Shown: one piece after another, positions 1 to 11,003 of the stretch
Position numbering within the stretch: the first letter of the stretch is position 1
How the letters are laid out: each line of letters opens with the position of its first letter
Origin: Cognatundibacterium jejuense
GTDB lineage: Bacteria > Pseudomonadota > Gammaproteobacteria > Burkholderiales > Burkholderiaceae_D
Direction: 5' to 3'
DNA: 64,000 nucleotides
Assembly: GCF_014284255.1 (NCBI RefSeq)
Contig: NZ_JACOFV010000010.1
Location: forward strand, 62,001 to 126,000
Position numbers and translations under genes: made by a program
Notes under the pieces: generated by a model
What the model was told of the DNA's origin: nothing
Databases searched by the model: none
What the model saw: only the letters and a program-made list of their open reading frames with translations

Positions 1-1379
1 GCAGCCCTTTACACTTGTATCGTCGCTTACGTGAGCGCCAGCCAGTGCCCTATGGCGCTTTGATTGTGTTGCCGGATGGCGAGGCGGTGGTTTCTATGTC
101 GCCAGAATTATTTGTACGTCACAGCAAGGGGCAATTACAAGCTCGCCCCATGAAGGGTACAGCCGCAGCGACTGGTGACGCAGTACAGGATCAGTCAATC
201 GCCGCAGAATTGGCAGCCGATATGAAGAACCGTGCTGAGAATCTGATGATCGTTGATTTGCTACGCAACGATCTTGGGCGTATCGCGGAAACCGGCACTG
301 TCAGCGTTCCTAAACTGTTTGAAGTCACACGCTTTTCCAGCGTCTTGCAAATGACATCAACTGTGAATGCGCAATTACGCAAAGACTTAACACTGGTGGA
401 TATTTTGACTGCGTTATTTCCGTGTGGTTCGATTACCGGTGCACCCAAGCATCGTACGATGGAAATCATACGTGAAATCGAATCTGCACCGCGTGATTTA
501 TATACCGGTGCGATAGGTTGGTTTGATCCACCGGCGAAAGAACTGCGCATGCAACAAATACCCGGCGATTTTTGTTTGTCAGTACCAATCCGTACTTTGC
601 AATTACAAGCGCCTGATACAGCGCATGCGCTTCAAATCCGACATGGTGTCATGGGTGTAGGTGCAGGCATTGTCTACGATAGTGTCGCCAGTGATGAGTT
701 TGCGGAGTGCCAGCTCAAAGCACGTTTTCTGACTGGTTTGCAAGCATCGTTTGAATTATTCGAAACCATGTACGCAACGCATGAAGATGGCTGTCGTCGC
801 CGTTATCAACACTTACAACGCTTACGGCACTCCGCTGAATATTTTGGCTTTAAATGGGACGAAACTGAAATCACACACCAGCTGCAACAAGCCTGTGACG
901 AACTGCTCCCCCAAACGCCGTATCGTCTACGTTTAAGCATCAATCCGAACGGGCAGGTCTCGGTCAACACTGGCGTATTAACACCTTTTGATTCGCGGCC
1001 TCAGGTTTTAATGGCAGAAACCATGACCCGTAGCCGGAATTTATTTCTGCAACACAAAACCAGCCTGAGACAGCAATACGATGCTGCCTGGAAAACCGCC
1101 GAACAACGCGGTGCGTTTGATATGCTGTTTTTCAACGAGCACGGTTGTCTGACAGAAGGCGGGCGCAGCAACGTGCTATTGCAGATTAATGGACGTTGGT
1201 ACACACCACCCTTATCCGATGGCGTATTGCCAGGCATTATGCGTGGTGAACTATTGAATGATCCTCGCTATCGCTTATCTGAAAAATCGTTAACACGGGA
1301 TGATTTACAACATGCTCAACAAATCATGCTCTGCAATTCACTCAGGGGAGTGTTTAGTGTGGACTTCGTGTCTGGCTAG
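1..1379 (+). CDS. pabBC: Bifunctional aminodeoxychorismate synthase component I / aminodeoxychorismate lyase (5'-truncated by window)
   Basis: The protein makes p-aminobenzoate for folate: the PabB part aminates chorismate to aminodeoxychorismate and the PabC part releases PABA with PLP. The reading frame is open to the first base, so the start lies upstream. The chorismate-binding C-terminal part is visible, with RNLMIVDLLRND at about base 230 and GSITGAPKHRTMEIIRE at about 425. From about base 735 a class IV aminotransferase domain begins (FELFETMYA). It has a lysine in the HKTSLRQQYDAA segment, the likely PLP site, and the family motif TEGGRSNVL. Fused PabB-PabC proteins are common in Burkholderiales. 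A hairpin follows about 50 bases after the stop. Confidence 0.93.
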   Translation, partial: SPLHLYRRLRERQPVPYGALIVLPDGEAVVSMSPELFVRHSKGQLQARPMKGTAAATGDAVQDQSIAAELAADMKNRAENLMIVDLLRNDLGRIAETGTVSVPKLFEVTRFSSVLQMTSTVNAQLRKDLTLVDILTALFPCGSITGAPKHRTMEIIREIESAPRDLYTGAIGWFDPPAKELRMQQIPGDFCLSVPIRTLQLQAPDTAHALQIRHGVMGVGAGIVYDSVASDEFAECQLKARFLTGLQASFELFETMYATHEDGCRRRYQHLQRLRHSAEYFGFKWDETEITHQLQQACDELLPQTPYRLRLSINPNGQVSVNTGVLTPFDSRPQVLMAETMTRSRNLFLQHKTSLRQQYDAAWKTAEQRGAFDMLFFNEHGCLTEGGRSNVLLQINGRWYTPPLSDGVLPGIMRGELLNDPRYRLSEKSLTRDDLQHAQQIMLCNSLRGVFSVDFVSG

Positions 1380-1425
1380 TTACACGAGTAATGTGAAATA
1401 AGCTGATATAGCGCAATCCTGTTTC

Positions 1426-1465
1426 AAAAAGCACAGTCTGGGTGAGTCCCCGTTTGTGCTTTTTT
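1426..1465 (+). terminator. Rho-independent terminator after pabBC
   Basis: AAAAAGCAC at 1426-1434 pairs with GTGCTTTTT at 1456-1464. A GGG/CCC inner stem lies inside the loop and the right arm runs into T residues. It lies between pabBC and the start of the ABC transporter operon, separating the two units. Confidence 0.7.
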
Positions 1466-1537
1466 CACGTCGGGGGTACACTCGAAAATCAGGGCAGGAA
1501 CATGCCCACATCATTCATTACCTCCGGAGACCTACCC

Positions 1538-2701
1538 ATGAAGAAACGTTTTGTTCTGGCGGCGCTGCCTGCCTTAATGTCTTTGCTTTTAAGTACTCCA
1601 GCGTGGTCACAGATCAAGGTGGGGGTCAACGTATCAGCGACCGGTGCTGGCGCCTCGTTGGGTATTCCTGAAAAAAATACTTTTGCATTATTGCCCAAAG
1701 AAATTGCGGGAAGAAAAGTCGAGTACATCATTCTCGATGATGCCTCTGACACCACGACAGCAGTCAAAAACGCACGCAAATTAATTTCCGAAGACAAGGT
1801 CGATTTGTTGATAGGCTCGACGATTGCACCTCCATCATTAGCGATGATAGATGTGGCTGCAGAGAGCGAAACACCGATGATCTCTATGGCAGCATCGGCC
1901 TCCATCATTGCACCTATGGATGCCAAACGTTCATGGGTGTTTAAAACGCCACAAAATGATTCGCATATGTCGACCGCGATTATCAGTCACATGGCTGACA
2001 CAGGTATAAAAACGGTGGCGTTTATTGGATTTAATGATGCTTATGGCGAAGGTTGGTATAAAGAATTTTCAAAACTCGCTGAACTCAAAAAAATTAAAAT
2101 CCTTGCCAATGAACGCTTTGCCAGACCGGATACTTCGGTCACTGGTCAGGTATTGAAAATCATGGCGAGCAACCCGGATGCCGTTTTGATTGCCGGTGCA
2201 GGTACACCTGCTGCATTACCGCAAAAAACCTTGAAAGAACGTGGCTACAAAGGAAAAATTTACCAGACACATGGCGTCGCTAATAATGATTTTTTACGCG
2301 TTTGTGGCAAGGACTGCGAAGGTACCTTCTTGCCAGCCGGACCTTTATTAGTCGCTACCCAATTAGCCGCAGACAATCCAGTGAAAGCCTCTGCTTTGAG
2401 ATATACCGCAGCATATGAAAAAGCCTATGGTGCTGGCAGCGTTTCTACCTTCGGTGGACATGCGTGGGACGCCGGTATGTTACTCGACAATGCGGTGCCA
2501 ATGGCGCTCAAAAAAGCCCAACCTGGTAGTAAAGAATTCCGTGCCGCTTTACGCACTGCGATCGAAAACACCAGCAACCTTGCGGTATCGCACGGCATTA
2601 TCAATATGAATGCCAACGATCATGTGGGTTTTGATCAGCGTTCACGTGTGATGGTGCAAATTGTTGGCGGTAAATGGAAACTGGTTAGCACAGGATATTA
2701 A
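1538..2701 (+). CDS. Branched-chain amino-acid-type ABC transporter, periplasmic binding protein (LivK-like)
   Basis: This 387-residue protein is the periplasmic ligand receptor of the importer encoded just downstream. I chose the ATG at 1538 over the longer frame because it is preceded by GGAG and begins a clear signal peptide (MKKRFVLAALPALMSLLLS, cleavage near AWS-Q). The mature part is a Peripla_BP_6 two-lobe fold starting IKVGVNVSATGAGASLG, with NARKLISEDKVDLLIG in the first lobe. The true ligand cannot be read: the family takes leucine-type amino acids, aromatic acids, urea or short amides. About 70 bases separate it from the permease gene, so it is the first gene of the operon. Confidence 0.9.
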   Translation: MKKRFVLAALPALMSLLLSTPAWSQIKVGVNVSATGAGASLGIPEKNTFALLPKEIAGRKVEYIILDDASDTTTAVKNARKLISEDKVDLLIGSTIAPPSLAMIDVAAESETPMISMAASASIIAPMDAKRSWVFKTPQNDSHMSTAIISHMADTGIKTVAFIGFNDAYGEGWYKEFSKLAELKKIKILANERFARPDTSVTGQVLKIMASNPDAVLIAGAGTPAALPQKTLKERGYKGKIYQTHGVANNDFLRVCGKDCEGTFLPAGPLLVATQLAADNPVKASALRYTAAYEKAYGAGSVSTFGGHAWDAGMLLDNAVPMALKKAQPGSKEFRAALRTAIENTSNLAVSHGIINMNANDHVGFDQRSRVMVQIVGGKWKLVSTGY

Positions 2702-2770
2702 TTTTTTCGCTGCGTATGATGGTTATTTTATGCTGATCAGGCGCAGTTCTATTCAGAAAGTTAGCTTTCC

Positions 2771-3838
2771 ATGGATTTATCAATTGCCGCCATTCTGGTG
2801 CAAGATGGCATTACCAGCGGGGCGGTGTATGCCTTGCTGGCACTCGCTTTGGTATTGGTGTTTTCCGTTACCCGGATTATTTTTATCCCGCAAGGTGAAT
2901 TTGTCGCCTATGGCGCCTTAACGCTGGCGGCTATACAAAACGGTAAAGCACCCCAAACGGCGAGTCTATTGTTGGTACTTGGTGCCCTTTGCTGGTTGAA
3001 ACAAACCTTCGTTGTTTTACGTATGCAATCGGTACAGACACACGCCGATACCGTCTGGAGAGGCATTCTGTTATCAGGGTTGACGCTGATCGCACTGCCA
3101 TTGATGTTGTGCTTGAGTGCACGTCACTTTGCTTTACAAGACTGGCCTTTGTTTGCACAGGTCGTGTTGGCGCTGGCAATGGTGGTTCCCATGGGACCAA
3201 TGATTTACCGCCTCGCATATCAACCCCTGGCCCAGGCAAGTACGCTGGTATTGTTGATTGTGTCGGTTGGGGTACATTTTGCGCTGACAGGATTAGGTCT
3301 GGTCATGTTTGGCGCTGAAGGCTCACGCACTACGGCATTTAGTGATGCGCATTTCGAGATTGGTGCTTTGATGATATCCGGCCAAAGTCTGGTGGTGATT
3401 GCAGTCTCTGTATTGTTCATCGGTGGTCTTTATTTTTATTTCGAACGCAGCTTATCAGGTAAGGCATTGCGCGCCACTGCGGTGAACCGGCTTGGCGCCC
3501 AGCTGGTGGGGATAGGGACTCAACAAGCGGGGCGTCTTGCATTCACGTTGGCAGCTGCCATCGGCGCTCTATGTGGCGTGCTTATTGCACCGATGACCAC
3601 GGTGTATTACGACGGTGGCTTTCTGATCGGTCTCAAAGGTTTTGTCGGTGCTATTGTTGGCGGTCTGGTGAGTTATCCGCTCGCGGCAGCTGGTGCGATT
3701 CTGGTTGGTTTGCTGGAATCGTATTCTTCATTTTGGGCCAGTGCCTATAAAGAAGTCATCGTATTTACTTTGATTATTCCGGTCTTGTTATGGCGTTCAT
3801 TAACAACAAAAACACATGATGAGGATGAAGAAGCATGA
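2771..3838 (+). CDS. livH: Branched-chain amino-acid-type ABC transporter permease (LivH-like)
   Basis: This inner-membrane permease half begins with [20 protein letters not shown] and [17 protein letters not shown], typical of LivH. At 355 residues it is about 50 longer than E. coli LivH. The extra length falls in a hydrophobic stretch after the first conserved block, at about residues 60-130, and suggests additional membrane spans. The conserved cytoplasmic loop is seen around [19 protein letters not shown], and the C-terminal block reads [20 protein letters not shown]. Its stop overlaps the next start by four bases (ATGA), a sign of translational coupling. Confidence 0.9.
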   Translation: MDLSIAAILVQDGITSGAVYALLALALVLVFSVTRIIFIPQGEFVAYGALTLAAIQNGKAPQTASLLLVLGALCWLKQTFVVLRMQSVQTHADTVWRGILLSGLTLIALPLMLCLSARHFALQDWPLFAQVVLALAMVVPMGPMIYRLAYQPLAQASTLVLLIVSVGVHFALTGLGLVMFGAEGSRTTAFSDAHFEIGALMISGQSLVVIAVSVLFIGGLYFYFERSLSGKALRATAVNRLGAQLVGIGTQQAGRLAFTLAAAIGALCGVLIAPMTTVYYDGGFLIGLKGFVGAIVGGLVSYPLAAAGAILVGLLESYSSFWASAYKEVIVFTLIIPVLLWRSLTTKTHDEDEEA

Positions 3839-5652
3839 AAAAAATCCTCGCTCACGGCCAGTTTATTTTACTCGCCGCCCTGTTGTTGATTCCTGCATTG
3901 CCGGTGCCAGAATTCTGGATAACGCTTGGCAATTACATCGGTTTATATGCCATTGTCGCGCTTGGCCTGGTGTTGTTAACCGGTATCGGAGGTCTGACAT
4001 CATTCGGGCAAGCTGCCTTTGTTGGTATCGGCGCTTACACCAGTGCGTATTTGAGTACGACCCTGGCTTATTCACCGTGGCTGGGTTTAATTGCTGGTTT
4101 GTGCATCACGATTATCGCCGCCTTAGCGATTGGCATGATTACCATGCGTTTGTCTGGTCATTATCTGCCGTTGGGTACCATCGCCTGGGGACTATCGCTG
4201 TTTTATTTATTCGGAAATGCTGAATTTTTGGGTAAGTATGATGGGCTCAATGGCATACCCGCTATCCATTTTTTTGGCTTTGTTCTCAACAGTGGACGTA
4301 GTATGTTTGTGTTGATCTGGCTGATCTTAATACTCTGCATGATTGCAATCCAGCATCTATTGCAGTCGCGACCCGGACGCGCTATTCGCGCACTCAAAGG
4401 CGGCGTTGTGATGGCGGAAGCCATGGGCGTGAACACCTTTACAGTCAAATTGTTGATCTTTGTCATAGCGGCGATGCTGGCAAGTATCTCAGGCTGGCTG
4501 TACGCGCATTTGCAACGGGCGGTCAATCCGACACCATTTGGTTTAAATGCGGGTATCGAATATCTATTCATGACCGTTGTTGGTGGTGCAGGACAGGTTT
4601 GGGGTGCGCTACTTGGTTCTGCATTACTGACAATCCTCAAAGATAAATTACAAACCATCTTGCCTGCTTTATTGGGTACGGAAGGTAATTTTGAAATTAT
4701 CGTTTTTGGCGTGTTATTGGTGCTGCTGTTGCAATATGCACGCGATGGCGTCTTCCCACCGCTGGCGCGTTTTTGTCGTTTTTTTTTTAAAAACTGGCTA
4801 CCTGAAAAACAAACCCTCATCGTCAACCGACAAGCCGCCGCATTACCAAAACGTGACAAACCAGCCGCAAACATCTTGATATTAGAAGTCGATCAGGCAT
4901 GCAAACAATTTGGTGGTTTGCTTGCGGTGAACGCTGTTCAATTCAATGTTCACGCAGGACAAATCCTGGGTTTGATCGGCCCGAATGGCGCTGGCAAATC
5001 AACGATGTTCAATCTGATCTCTGGTGTCTTGCCGCTGACTGGTGGTGCGATACGCTTTTATTCTGATCATGGCTTACAGAATATCGCTGGATTACCTTCG
5101 CGTGACATTGTCCAAAGAGGGATTGCAAGAAGTTTTCAACACGTGCGACTACTGAGCGCCATGAGTGTGCTCGAAAACGTCGCCATCGGTGCCCATTTGC
5201 GTAATAAAGGTAATGAAGTCGTCGACGTGATTAACAGTATCATTCGACGTGACCGAAAGATAGAAGCTAGCTTGTTAGCAGAAGCGAGCAGTCAGCTTGA
5301 GCGCGTCGGACTCGCGCATCTGATGCATGAAGAGGCCGGTAGTCTGGCGTTGGGACAACAGCGCATTTTAGAAATTGCACGAGCTTTATGTTGCGATCCA
5401 ATTCTGCTCTTGCTCGACGAGCCAGCAGCCGGTTTGCGTTATCAGGAAAAACAAGAGCTGGCAGCGCTGTTAAAAAAATTACGTGCCGAAGGAATGAGCA
5501 TTTTATTAGTAGAGCACGATATGGATTTTGTCATGAATCTCACCGACCATTTAGTCGTGATGGAGTTTGGCACCAAGATTGCTGAAGGCGAACCACAGAT
5601 GATACAGCAGCATCCTGCCGTGTTAGAAGCTTACCTTGGCGGGGTGGAATGA
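3835..5652 (+). CDS. livMG: Fused ABC permease and ATPase (LivM-LivG)
   Basis: This 605-residue fusion joins the second membrane subunit to one ATPase. Residues 1 to about 320 are LivM-like and hydrophobic, with [19 protein letters not shown] and the loop [20 protein letters not shown] linker of about 30 residues follows. From about residue 350 comes an ABC ATPase with Walker [10 protein letters not shown], a signature written [15 protein letters not shown], Walker [13 protein letters not shown] and a switch histidine in LLVEHDMDF. Separate LivM and LivG are the rule in E. coli; fusions occur in some proteobacteria. It overlaps its neighbours on both sides by four bases. Confidence 0.92.
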   Translation: MKKILAHGQFILLAALLLIPALPVPEFWITLGNYIGLYAIVALGLVLLTGIGGLTSFGQAAFVGIGAYTSAYLSTTLAYSPWLGLIAGLCITIIAALAIGMITMRLSGHYLPLGTIAWGLSLFYLFGNAEFLGKYDGLNGIPAIHFFGFVLNSGRSMFVLIWLILILCMIAIQHLLQSRPGRAIRALKGGVVMAEAMGVNTFTVKLLIFVIAAMLASISGWLYAHLQRAVNPTPFGLNAGIEYLFMTVVGGAGQVWGALLGSALLTILKDKLQTILPALLGTEGNFEIIVFGVLLVLLLQYARDGVFPPLARFCRFFFKNWLPEKQTLIVNRQAAALPKRDKPAANILILEVDQACKQFGGLLAVNAVQFNVHAGQILGLIGPNGAGKSTMFNLISGVLPLTGGAIRFYSDHGLQNIAGLPSRDIVQRGIARSFQHVRLLSAMSVLENVAIGAHLRNKGNEVVDVINSIIRRDRKIEASLLAEASSQLERVGLAHLMHEEAGSLALGQQRILEIARALCCDPILLLLDEPAAGLRYQEKQELAALLKKLRAEGMSILLVEHDMDFVMNLTDHLVVMEFGTKIAEGEPQMIQQHPAVLEAYLGGVE

Positions 5653-6401
5653 TGAGCTTATCAACCATGAATTTACTGCACGTCAGCAATCTTGAAGTGT
5701 TTTATGGAAAGGTGCAAGCCTTGCAGCCTGCGGCCATTGCCGTCGATGCCGGACAAATCGTTACCGTCATTGGCCCGAATGGTGCGGGCAAATCGACGAT
5801 GCTCAATGCGATTGCTGGCGCACTTCCGGCGAACGGTACGCAAGCTGGACAAATATTGTTTGGCGAAAAAAATCTGACTGGTATCGCAATAGAAAAACGG
5901 GTGGCACTGGGTATGTCGCTGGTGCCGGAAAAACGTGAGCTATTCGCCAGCATGAAGGTGGAAGACAATTTGCTTCTCGGCAGTTACCGACGTTATCAGG
6001 CAGGCGAGAAAGATTACGCGGATCAAATGCGCGTTGTTTATGATTTATTTCCCCGTTTAAAAGAACGACGCTCGCAGCAAGCGGGGACCTTGTCCGGTGG
6101 TGAGCGCCAGATGCTGGCACTCGGCAGAGCTTTAATGGCAAAGCCACGTTTATTGATGTTGGATGAACCTAGCCTGGGCTTGGCACCGTTGATCGTTAAA
6201 GAGATTTTTCAGATCATCCAACGCTTAAAGCAAACTGGCGTTGCGATTCTTTTAGTGGAGCAAAATGCACGTGCAGCTTTGCAAGTCGCAGATTATGCGT
6301 ATGTACTCGAAACCGGAGCAATCGCGCTCGAAGGAAACGCCGCTGATCTGGCAGAAGATCAGCGCGTGGTGGAAACGTATCTGGGATTGGCTAAGAAATA
6401 A
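5649..6401 (+). CDS. livF: Branched-chain amino-acid-type ABC transporter ATPase (LivF)
   Basis: This is the second nucleotide-binding subunit of the importer, 250 residues. It has Walker [18 protein letters not shown], the LivF-typical VPEKRELFASMKVEDNLLLG, signature TLSGGERQMLALGRALM, Walker B LLMLDEPSLGLAP and LLVEQNARAAL. It starts inside the stop of the LivMG fusion (ATGATG) and ends the operon. The set binding protein, LivH, LivMG and LivF is therefore complete. The next gene converges 10 bases away with no clear terminator between them. Confidence 0.95.
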   Translation: MMSLSTMNLLHVSNLEVFYGKVQALQPAAIAVDAGQIVTVIGPNGAGKSTMLNAIAGALPANGTQAGQILFGEKNLTGIAIEKRVALGMSLVPEKRELFASMKVEDNLLLGSYRRYQAGEKDYADQMRVVYDLFPRLKERRSQQAGTLSGGERQMLALGRALMAKPRLLMLDEPSLGLAPLIVKEIFQIIQRLKQTGVAILLVEQNARAALQVADYAYVLETGAIALEGNAADLAEDQRVVETYLGLAKK

Positions 6402-6411
6402 ATTACGCGTC

Positions 6412-6837
6412 CTACAATGCTTTGTAGGCAGGCAAAAACGCCGCCAGTCTGCTTGCCATTGCTTGCCCGAGTACCTGCAAAGCACTCATGGGTCTGACCA
6501 TTACTTCAAATTCGACGATCTTGCCTTCTTCGTCAAAACGAATAATGTCCACACCCTTGAGTTGCTTGTCCTGAACATTGGCGCTGAATTCCAGAATCAC
6601 GCTGAGACCGTCATCAGTAGCGAATTCACGGTGGTATTGAAAATCACTAAAAACATGGGAGACGGTCGTCAAAATCAAATTGACGGCAATCGCACTCGTG
6701 TAGGGCTTGTGCGCCATAGGTGAGCGGAAAATGGCATCCGGATGCAGGATATCAATTAAACCTGAGAGATCATGTGTGGCGACCATTTGATGCCACTGTG
6801 CGAGGCTTGCGGCCACCTTTGGTTGTAGTGTTTGCAT
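6412..6837 (-). CDS. NTF2-like / SnoaL-fold protein
   Basis: This 141-residue protein has the pattern of the NTF2-like (cystatin-fold) superfamily: LSGLIDILHPDAIFRSPMA near the N-terminus, then a strand-rich half with KGVDIIRFDEEGKIVEFEVM, the standard polyketide-cyclase/SnoaL end. Members are small cavity enzymes or ligand binders, and the substrate cannot be inferred. I chose the ATG at 6837 because AAGGAG lies at the correct distance; the frame is open for eight more codons upstream. It follows fadH on the same strand after a GC-rich hairpin repeat and may share its transcript. Confidence 0.75.
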   Translation of the reverse strand: MQTLQPKVAASLAQWHQMVATHDLSGLIDILHPDAIFRSPMAHKPYTSAIAVNLILTTVSHVFSDFQYHREFATDDGLSVILEFSANVQDKQLKGVDIIRFDEEGKIVEFEVMVRPMSALQVLGQAMASRLAAFLPAYKAL

Positions 6838-6924
6838 TTTCGTCTCCTTTTCGTTTCCCAATTTTTAGATATCATTTTTAGTGGTACAAGCCATGGCAAA
6901 TTAATGCTGAAACGACGGTTTTTT

Positions 6925-6950
6925 GTAGGGACGGGTTGCACCCGCCCTAC
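6925..6950. repeat. GC-rich imperfect palindrome, dispersed repeat copy A
   Basis: GTAGGGACGGGT is followed by ACCCGCCCTAC, forming a hairpin of about 11 pairs with one bulge between fadH and the NTF2-like gene. A related core, ACGGGTTGCAACCCGCC, occurs at 40094-40110, and a decayed one (ATGGGTTGCATCCGTCC) at 13320-13336. It could be a REP-like element. On the reverse strand it is not followed by a T-run, so it is not a standard terminator for fadH. Confidence 0.5.
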
Positions 6951-6955
6951 CATTT

Positions 6956-9013
<2,058 letters not shown>

Positions 9014-9044
9014 TTAAAATAGAAAATAGAACCTTAATGCGATG

Positions 9045-9073
9045 AGAATAACGAAACAACTTTGTTTATGCAA
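9045..9073 (-). promoter_or_regulatory. Probable fadH promoter
   Basis: On the reverse strand TTGCAT (9073-9068) is followed after exactly 17 bases by TATTCT (9050-9045), a good sigma-70 layout about 75 bases before the fadH start. The -35 hexamer lies inside the left arm of the palindrome at 9067-9084, so a bound repressor would block it. This is inferred from spacing alone. Confidence 0.5.
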
Positions 9074-9090
9074 CCAGTTGCATATAAAAT
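9062..9090 (+). promoter_or_regulatory. Probable padR promoter with operator in its spacer
   Basis: TTGTTT (9062-9067) is followed after 17 bases by TAAAAT (9085-9090). The 18-base palindrome TATGCAACCAGTTGCATA at 9067-9084 (two 8-base arms, 2-base centre) fills the spacer almost exactly. PadR regulators bind ATGT-N8-ACAT-type sites; this one is ATGC-N8-GCAT. One site could therefore control both padR and fadH. Confidence 0.6.
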
Positions 9091-9123
9091 TGACGCAAAT
9101 CCGATTGAGCATGCCCTCTAACT

Positions 9124-9663
9124 ATGTCTTTACAACACGCCTTATTAACTTCTATTGTCGAAAAACCTTGTTCTGGTTATGAGCTGGCACGTCGTTTTGA
9201 TAAATCGATAGGCTATTTCTGGCACGCAACGCACCAGCAGATTTATCGCGAACTTGCCCGCATGGAAGAACAAGGCTGGGTCAGTTCCGTAGAGGTAGAA
9301 GGTGGGCGTGCAGGCAAGCGAAAATTTAAAGTTTTAGCGGCCGGCAAAAAAGAATTGCGCCGTTGGGCGAGCGAGCAAAGCGAACCTTTTCGTTTGCGCG
9401 ATGAGATGATGGTCAAGCTACGCGCTGACGCAGCCGTCGGGCCTTTGGGGTTGGCAGAAGAATTTGAACGCCGCCTGCGTTTGCATGAGCAAGAATTGCA
9501 GACGTATCGGGAGATCGAGCTACGTGATTTCAGTGATCCCGACATGCCGCGTGAAACGCAAATTCATTACCTGATTCTGAAAGCCGGTATCGCATTTGAA
9601 GCGGGGCGCGTGCAGTGGACCAAGGAAGCACTCAAGATGTTGAGGCAAGAAGCAAGTACCTGA
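9124..9663 (+). CDS. PadR-family transcriptional regulator
   Basis: This 179-residue regulator has the PadR winged-helix domain at about 1-85 (CSGYELARRFDKSIGYFWHA, then QQIYRELARMEEQGWVSS with the wing EGGRAGKRKFKVLAAGKKEL) and a helical Vir-type dimerisation domain at about 95-175. It is divergent from fadH. A palindrome between the two genes sits in its own promoter spacer and over the fadH -35. I infer that it represses itself and fadH and responds to an unknown ligand, possibly an acyl compound. Confidence 0.88.
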   Translation: MSLQHALLTSIVEKPCSGYELARRFDKSIGYFWHATHQQIYRELARMEEQGWVSSVEVEGGRAGKRKFKVLAAGKKELRRWASEQSEPFRLRDEMMVKLRADAAVGPLGLAEEFERRLRLHEQELQTYREIELRDFSDPDMPRETQIHYLILKAGIAFEAGRVQWTKEALKMLRQEAST

Positions 9664-9724
9664 CGTTGGCAACAACATCATCAAAGCCTGTTAAAACAAG
9701 CTTATTAACGTGATGGACGCATTT

Positions 9725-10444
9725 TCAATAGTCTAATAATTCCAACGTACGCCGCCACTCTGCTTCCCACGTCTCTAAAAAGTCGTGTGTCTGAAATACC
9801 TTACTCAGGCGTGACATTGGTACCCGATACAGATCATTGAATCCTAATGCCAACGTTACTGGGTTCCAGACGATTTTATTTTTGGCTTTTTTGGTACTGC
9901 TTTTGACTCTCGCACCTTCGTCACCAAACAGCGCCAGGCCGCTATCGAGTGCTTGCTCCAGATTGATTTTTGCCAGACCTGAAAAGGCGATCAGAACTTG
10001 CGCCTTATTGATGCCATCTTGTGATTCCGCTGCGCTGGCGACGACTTGGGGCGTAGCCGTTTCGGCTAATGCTTGCCGCTGTAATTGTTTGAGCAATTTT
10101 TGCAGATCTTTTTTCAAGAAACGTAGTTCATGCAAGCCCTTGCATATACCTGGTGCTGGTAAGCGGCTGACAATATTGTCTACGTCTTTGGTGATGGTGA
10201 TGATTACGTCTTCGTAGCCATCAATTAAACGCTGTATATCGTCTTTAAAAAAAATCGGTGCCGGATAGCCACCGTTCGCATCACCAAACAATTCAGGCAT
10301 TGCGGCGTCGTAATCAAGCCAGACGTAAGGTGTGAGGCCGTTTTCCAATAAGCGTGCCACATTCCATGTTTCTTCAGTATGTAGTGCTAGCCAGTTGCAA
10401 GCTTGCTCGCTGGTCGTGCGATAAGGCAGTTCGGTGATATTCAT
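9725..10444 (-). CDS. Uncharacterised 239-residue protein
   Basis: I do not recognise a named family. The start at 10444 is the first ATG; a TTG 39 bases upstream gives a longer frame but is less likely. The N-terminal third (ACNWLALHTEETWNVARLLE, LTPYVWLDYDAAMPELFGD) looks like a small alpha/beta domain. A basic, probably coiled helix follows (LRFLKKDLQKLLKQLQRQAL). The C-terminal third has a lysine-rich patch (VKSSTKKAKNKIVWNP) and ends FLETWEAEWRRTLELLDY. There is no signal peptide or membrane span. It lies downstream of the DUF3297 gene, from which a strong hairpin separates it. Confidence 0.65.
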   Translation of the reverse strand: MNITELPYRTTSEQACNWLALHTEETWNVARLLENGLTPYVWLDYDAAMPELFGDANGGYPAPIFFKDDIQRLIDGYEDVIITITKDVDNIVSRLPAPGICKGLHELRFLKKDLQKLLKQLQRQALAETATPQVVASAAESQDGINKAQVLIAFSGLAKINLEQALDSGLALFGDEGARVKSSTKKAKNKIVWNPVTLALGFNDLYRVPMSRLSKVFQTHDFLETWEAEWRRTLELLDY

Positions 10445-10493
10445 AGTGGCTTTCGTCTGCCGTTTGATTTCATCGCGGTACAACAGAAGAAAA

Positions 10494-10523
10494 ATGGCTA
10501 GCTGGATTTACCTGGCTAGCCAT
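10494..10523 (-). terminator. Terminator hairpin after the DUF3297 gene
   Basis: ATGGCTAGC (10494-10502) and GCTAGCCAT (10515-10523) form a perfect 9-base stem with a 12-base loop. On the reverse strand the stem runs into TTTTC, fitting intrinsic termination of the 10600-10848 gene before the next reverse-strand gene begins at 10444. Confidence 0.65.
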
Positions 10524-10599
10524 GTTCGTTTTGTCATTACGTTTTAGTGCGTTTCATTGTGATTTGTTTTCACGATGCTGAAAACAAAGCAGGAAAAGC

Positions 10600-10848
10600 T
10601 TAGCGGTAAAACGCTTCGACTTTGCCTTTTAATTTAATCAACATAGGCTTACCTTTACGATCCAGGGTTTTACCTGCGGAGACTTTGATCCAGCCTTCGC
10701 TGATGCAGTATTCATCGACGTCCATGCGTTCTTTGTCGTTGAATTTGATGCCAACGTCGTGCTGGAACACATCACGGTTAAAAAATGGACTGCTTGGATC
10801 AATCGACAAGCGGTCTGGTAATGGGGGGAGTTGGGATATATCGTTCAT
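10600..10848 (-). CDS. DUF3297 family protein
   Basis: This small 82-residue cytoplasmic protein matches my memory of DUF3297: LPDRLSIDPSSPFFN near the N-terminus, VGIKFNDKERMDVDEYCISE in the middle and KTLDRKGKPMLIKLKGKVEA at the end. The family is conserved in proteobacteria at about 80 residues and has no established function. It has its own downstream hairpin, so it is probably monocistronic. The start is the only plausible ATG. Confidence 0.85.
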   Translation of the reverse strand: MNDISQLPPLPDRLSIDPSSPFFNRDVFQHDVGIKFNDKERMDVDEYCISEGWIKVSAGKTLDRKGKPMLIKLKGKVEAFYR

Positions 10849-11003
10849 GGCCGCAATTATCCACCAGAATCAGAGACAGGACAACTTCGGTTAATGACTG
10901 ACCAATTTAACAATACACTTCAATTCAGGAGAACGGCTATTTCGGTTCGTTTTGGCGGGCAATGAGCGACAGCGCTGCGGAGGCGGTATTTCTAAAGTTC
11001 TGA

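Noticed and set aside
191-550. Reverse-strand frame of 119 codons within pabBC
   Set aside because: It lies inside a clear family member and has no protein-like features; a shadow frame. The same holds for the many frames opposite fadH, GH2, hslU and others.
4203-4874. Reverse-strand frame of 223 codons across the LivMG junction
   Set aside because: Long, but opposite conserved permease and ATPase motifs, with no start signal or domain; a shadow frame.
6411-6428. Short perfect hairpin CCTACAA-TGCT-TTGTAGG at the end of the NTF2-like gene as a terminator
   Set aside because: No T run follows on either strand and it overlaps the stop region; probably part of the coding sequence.
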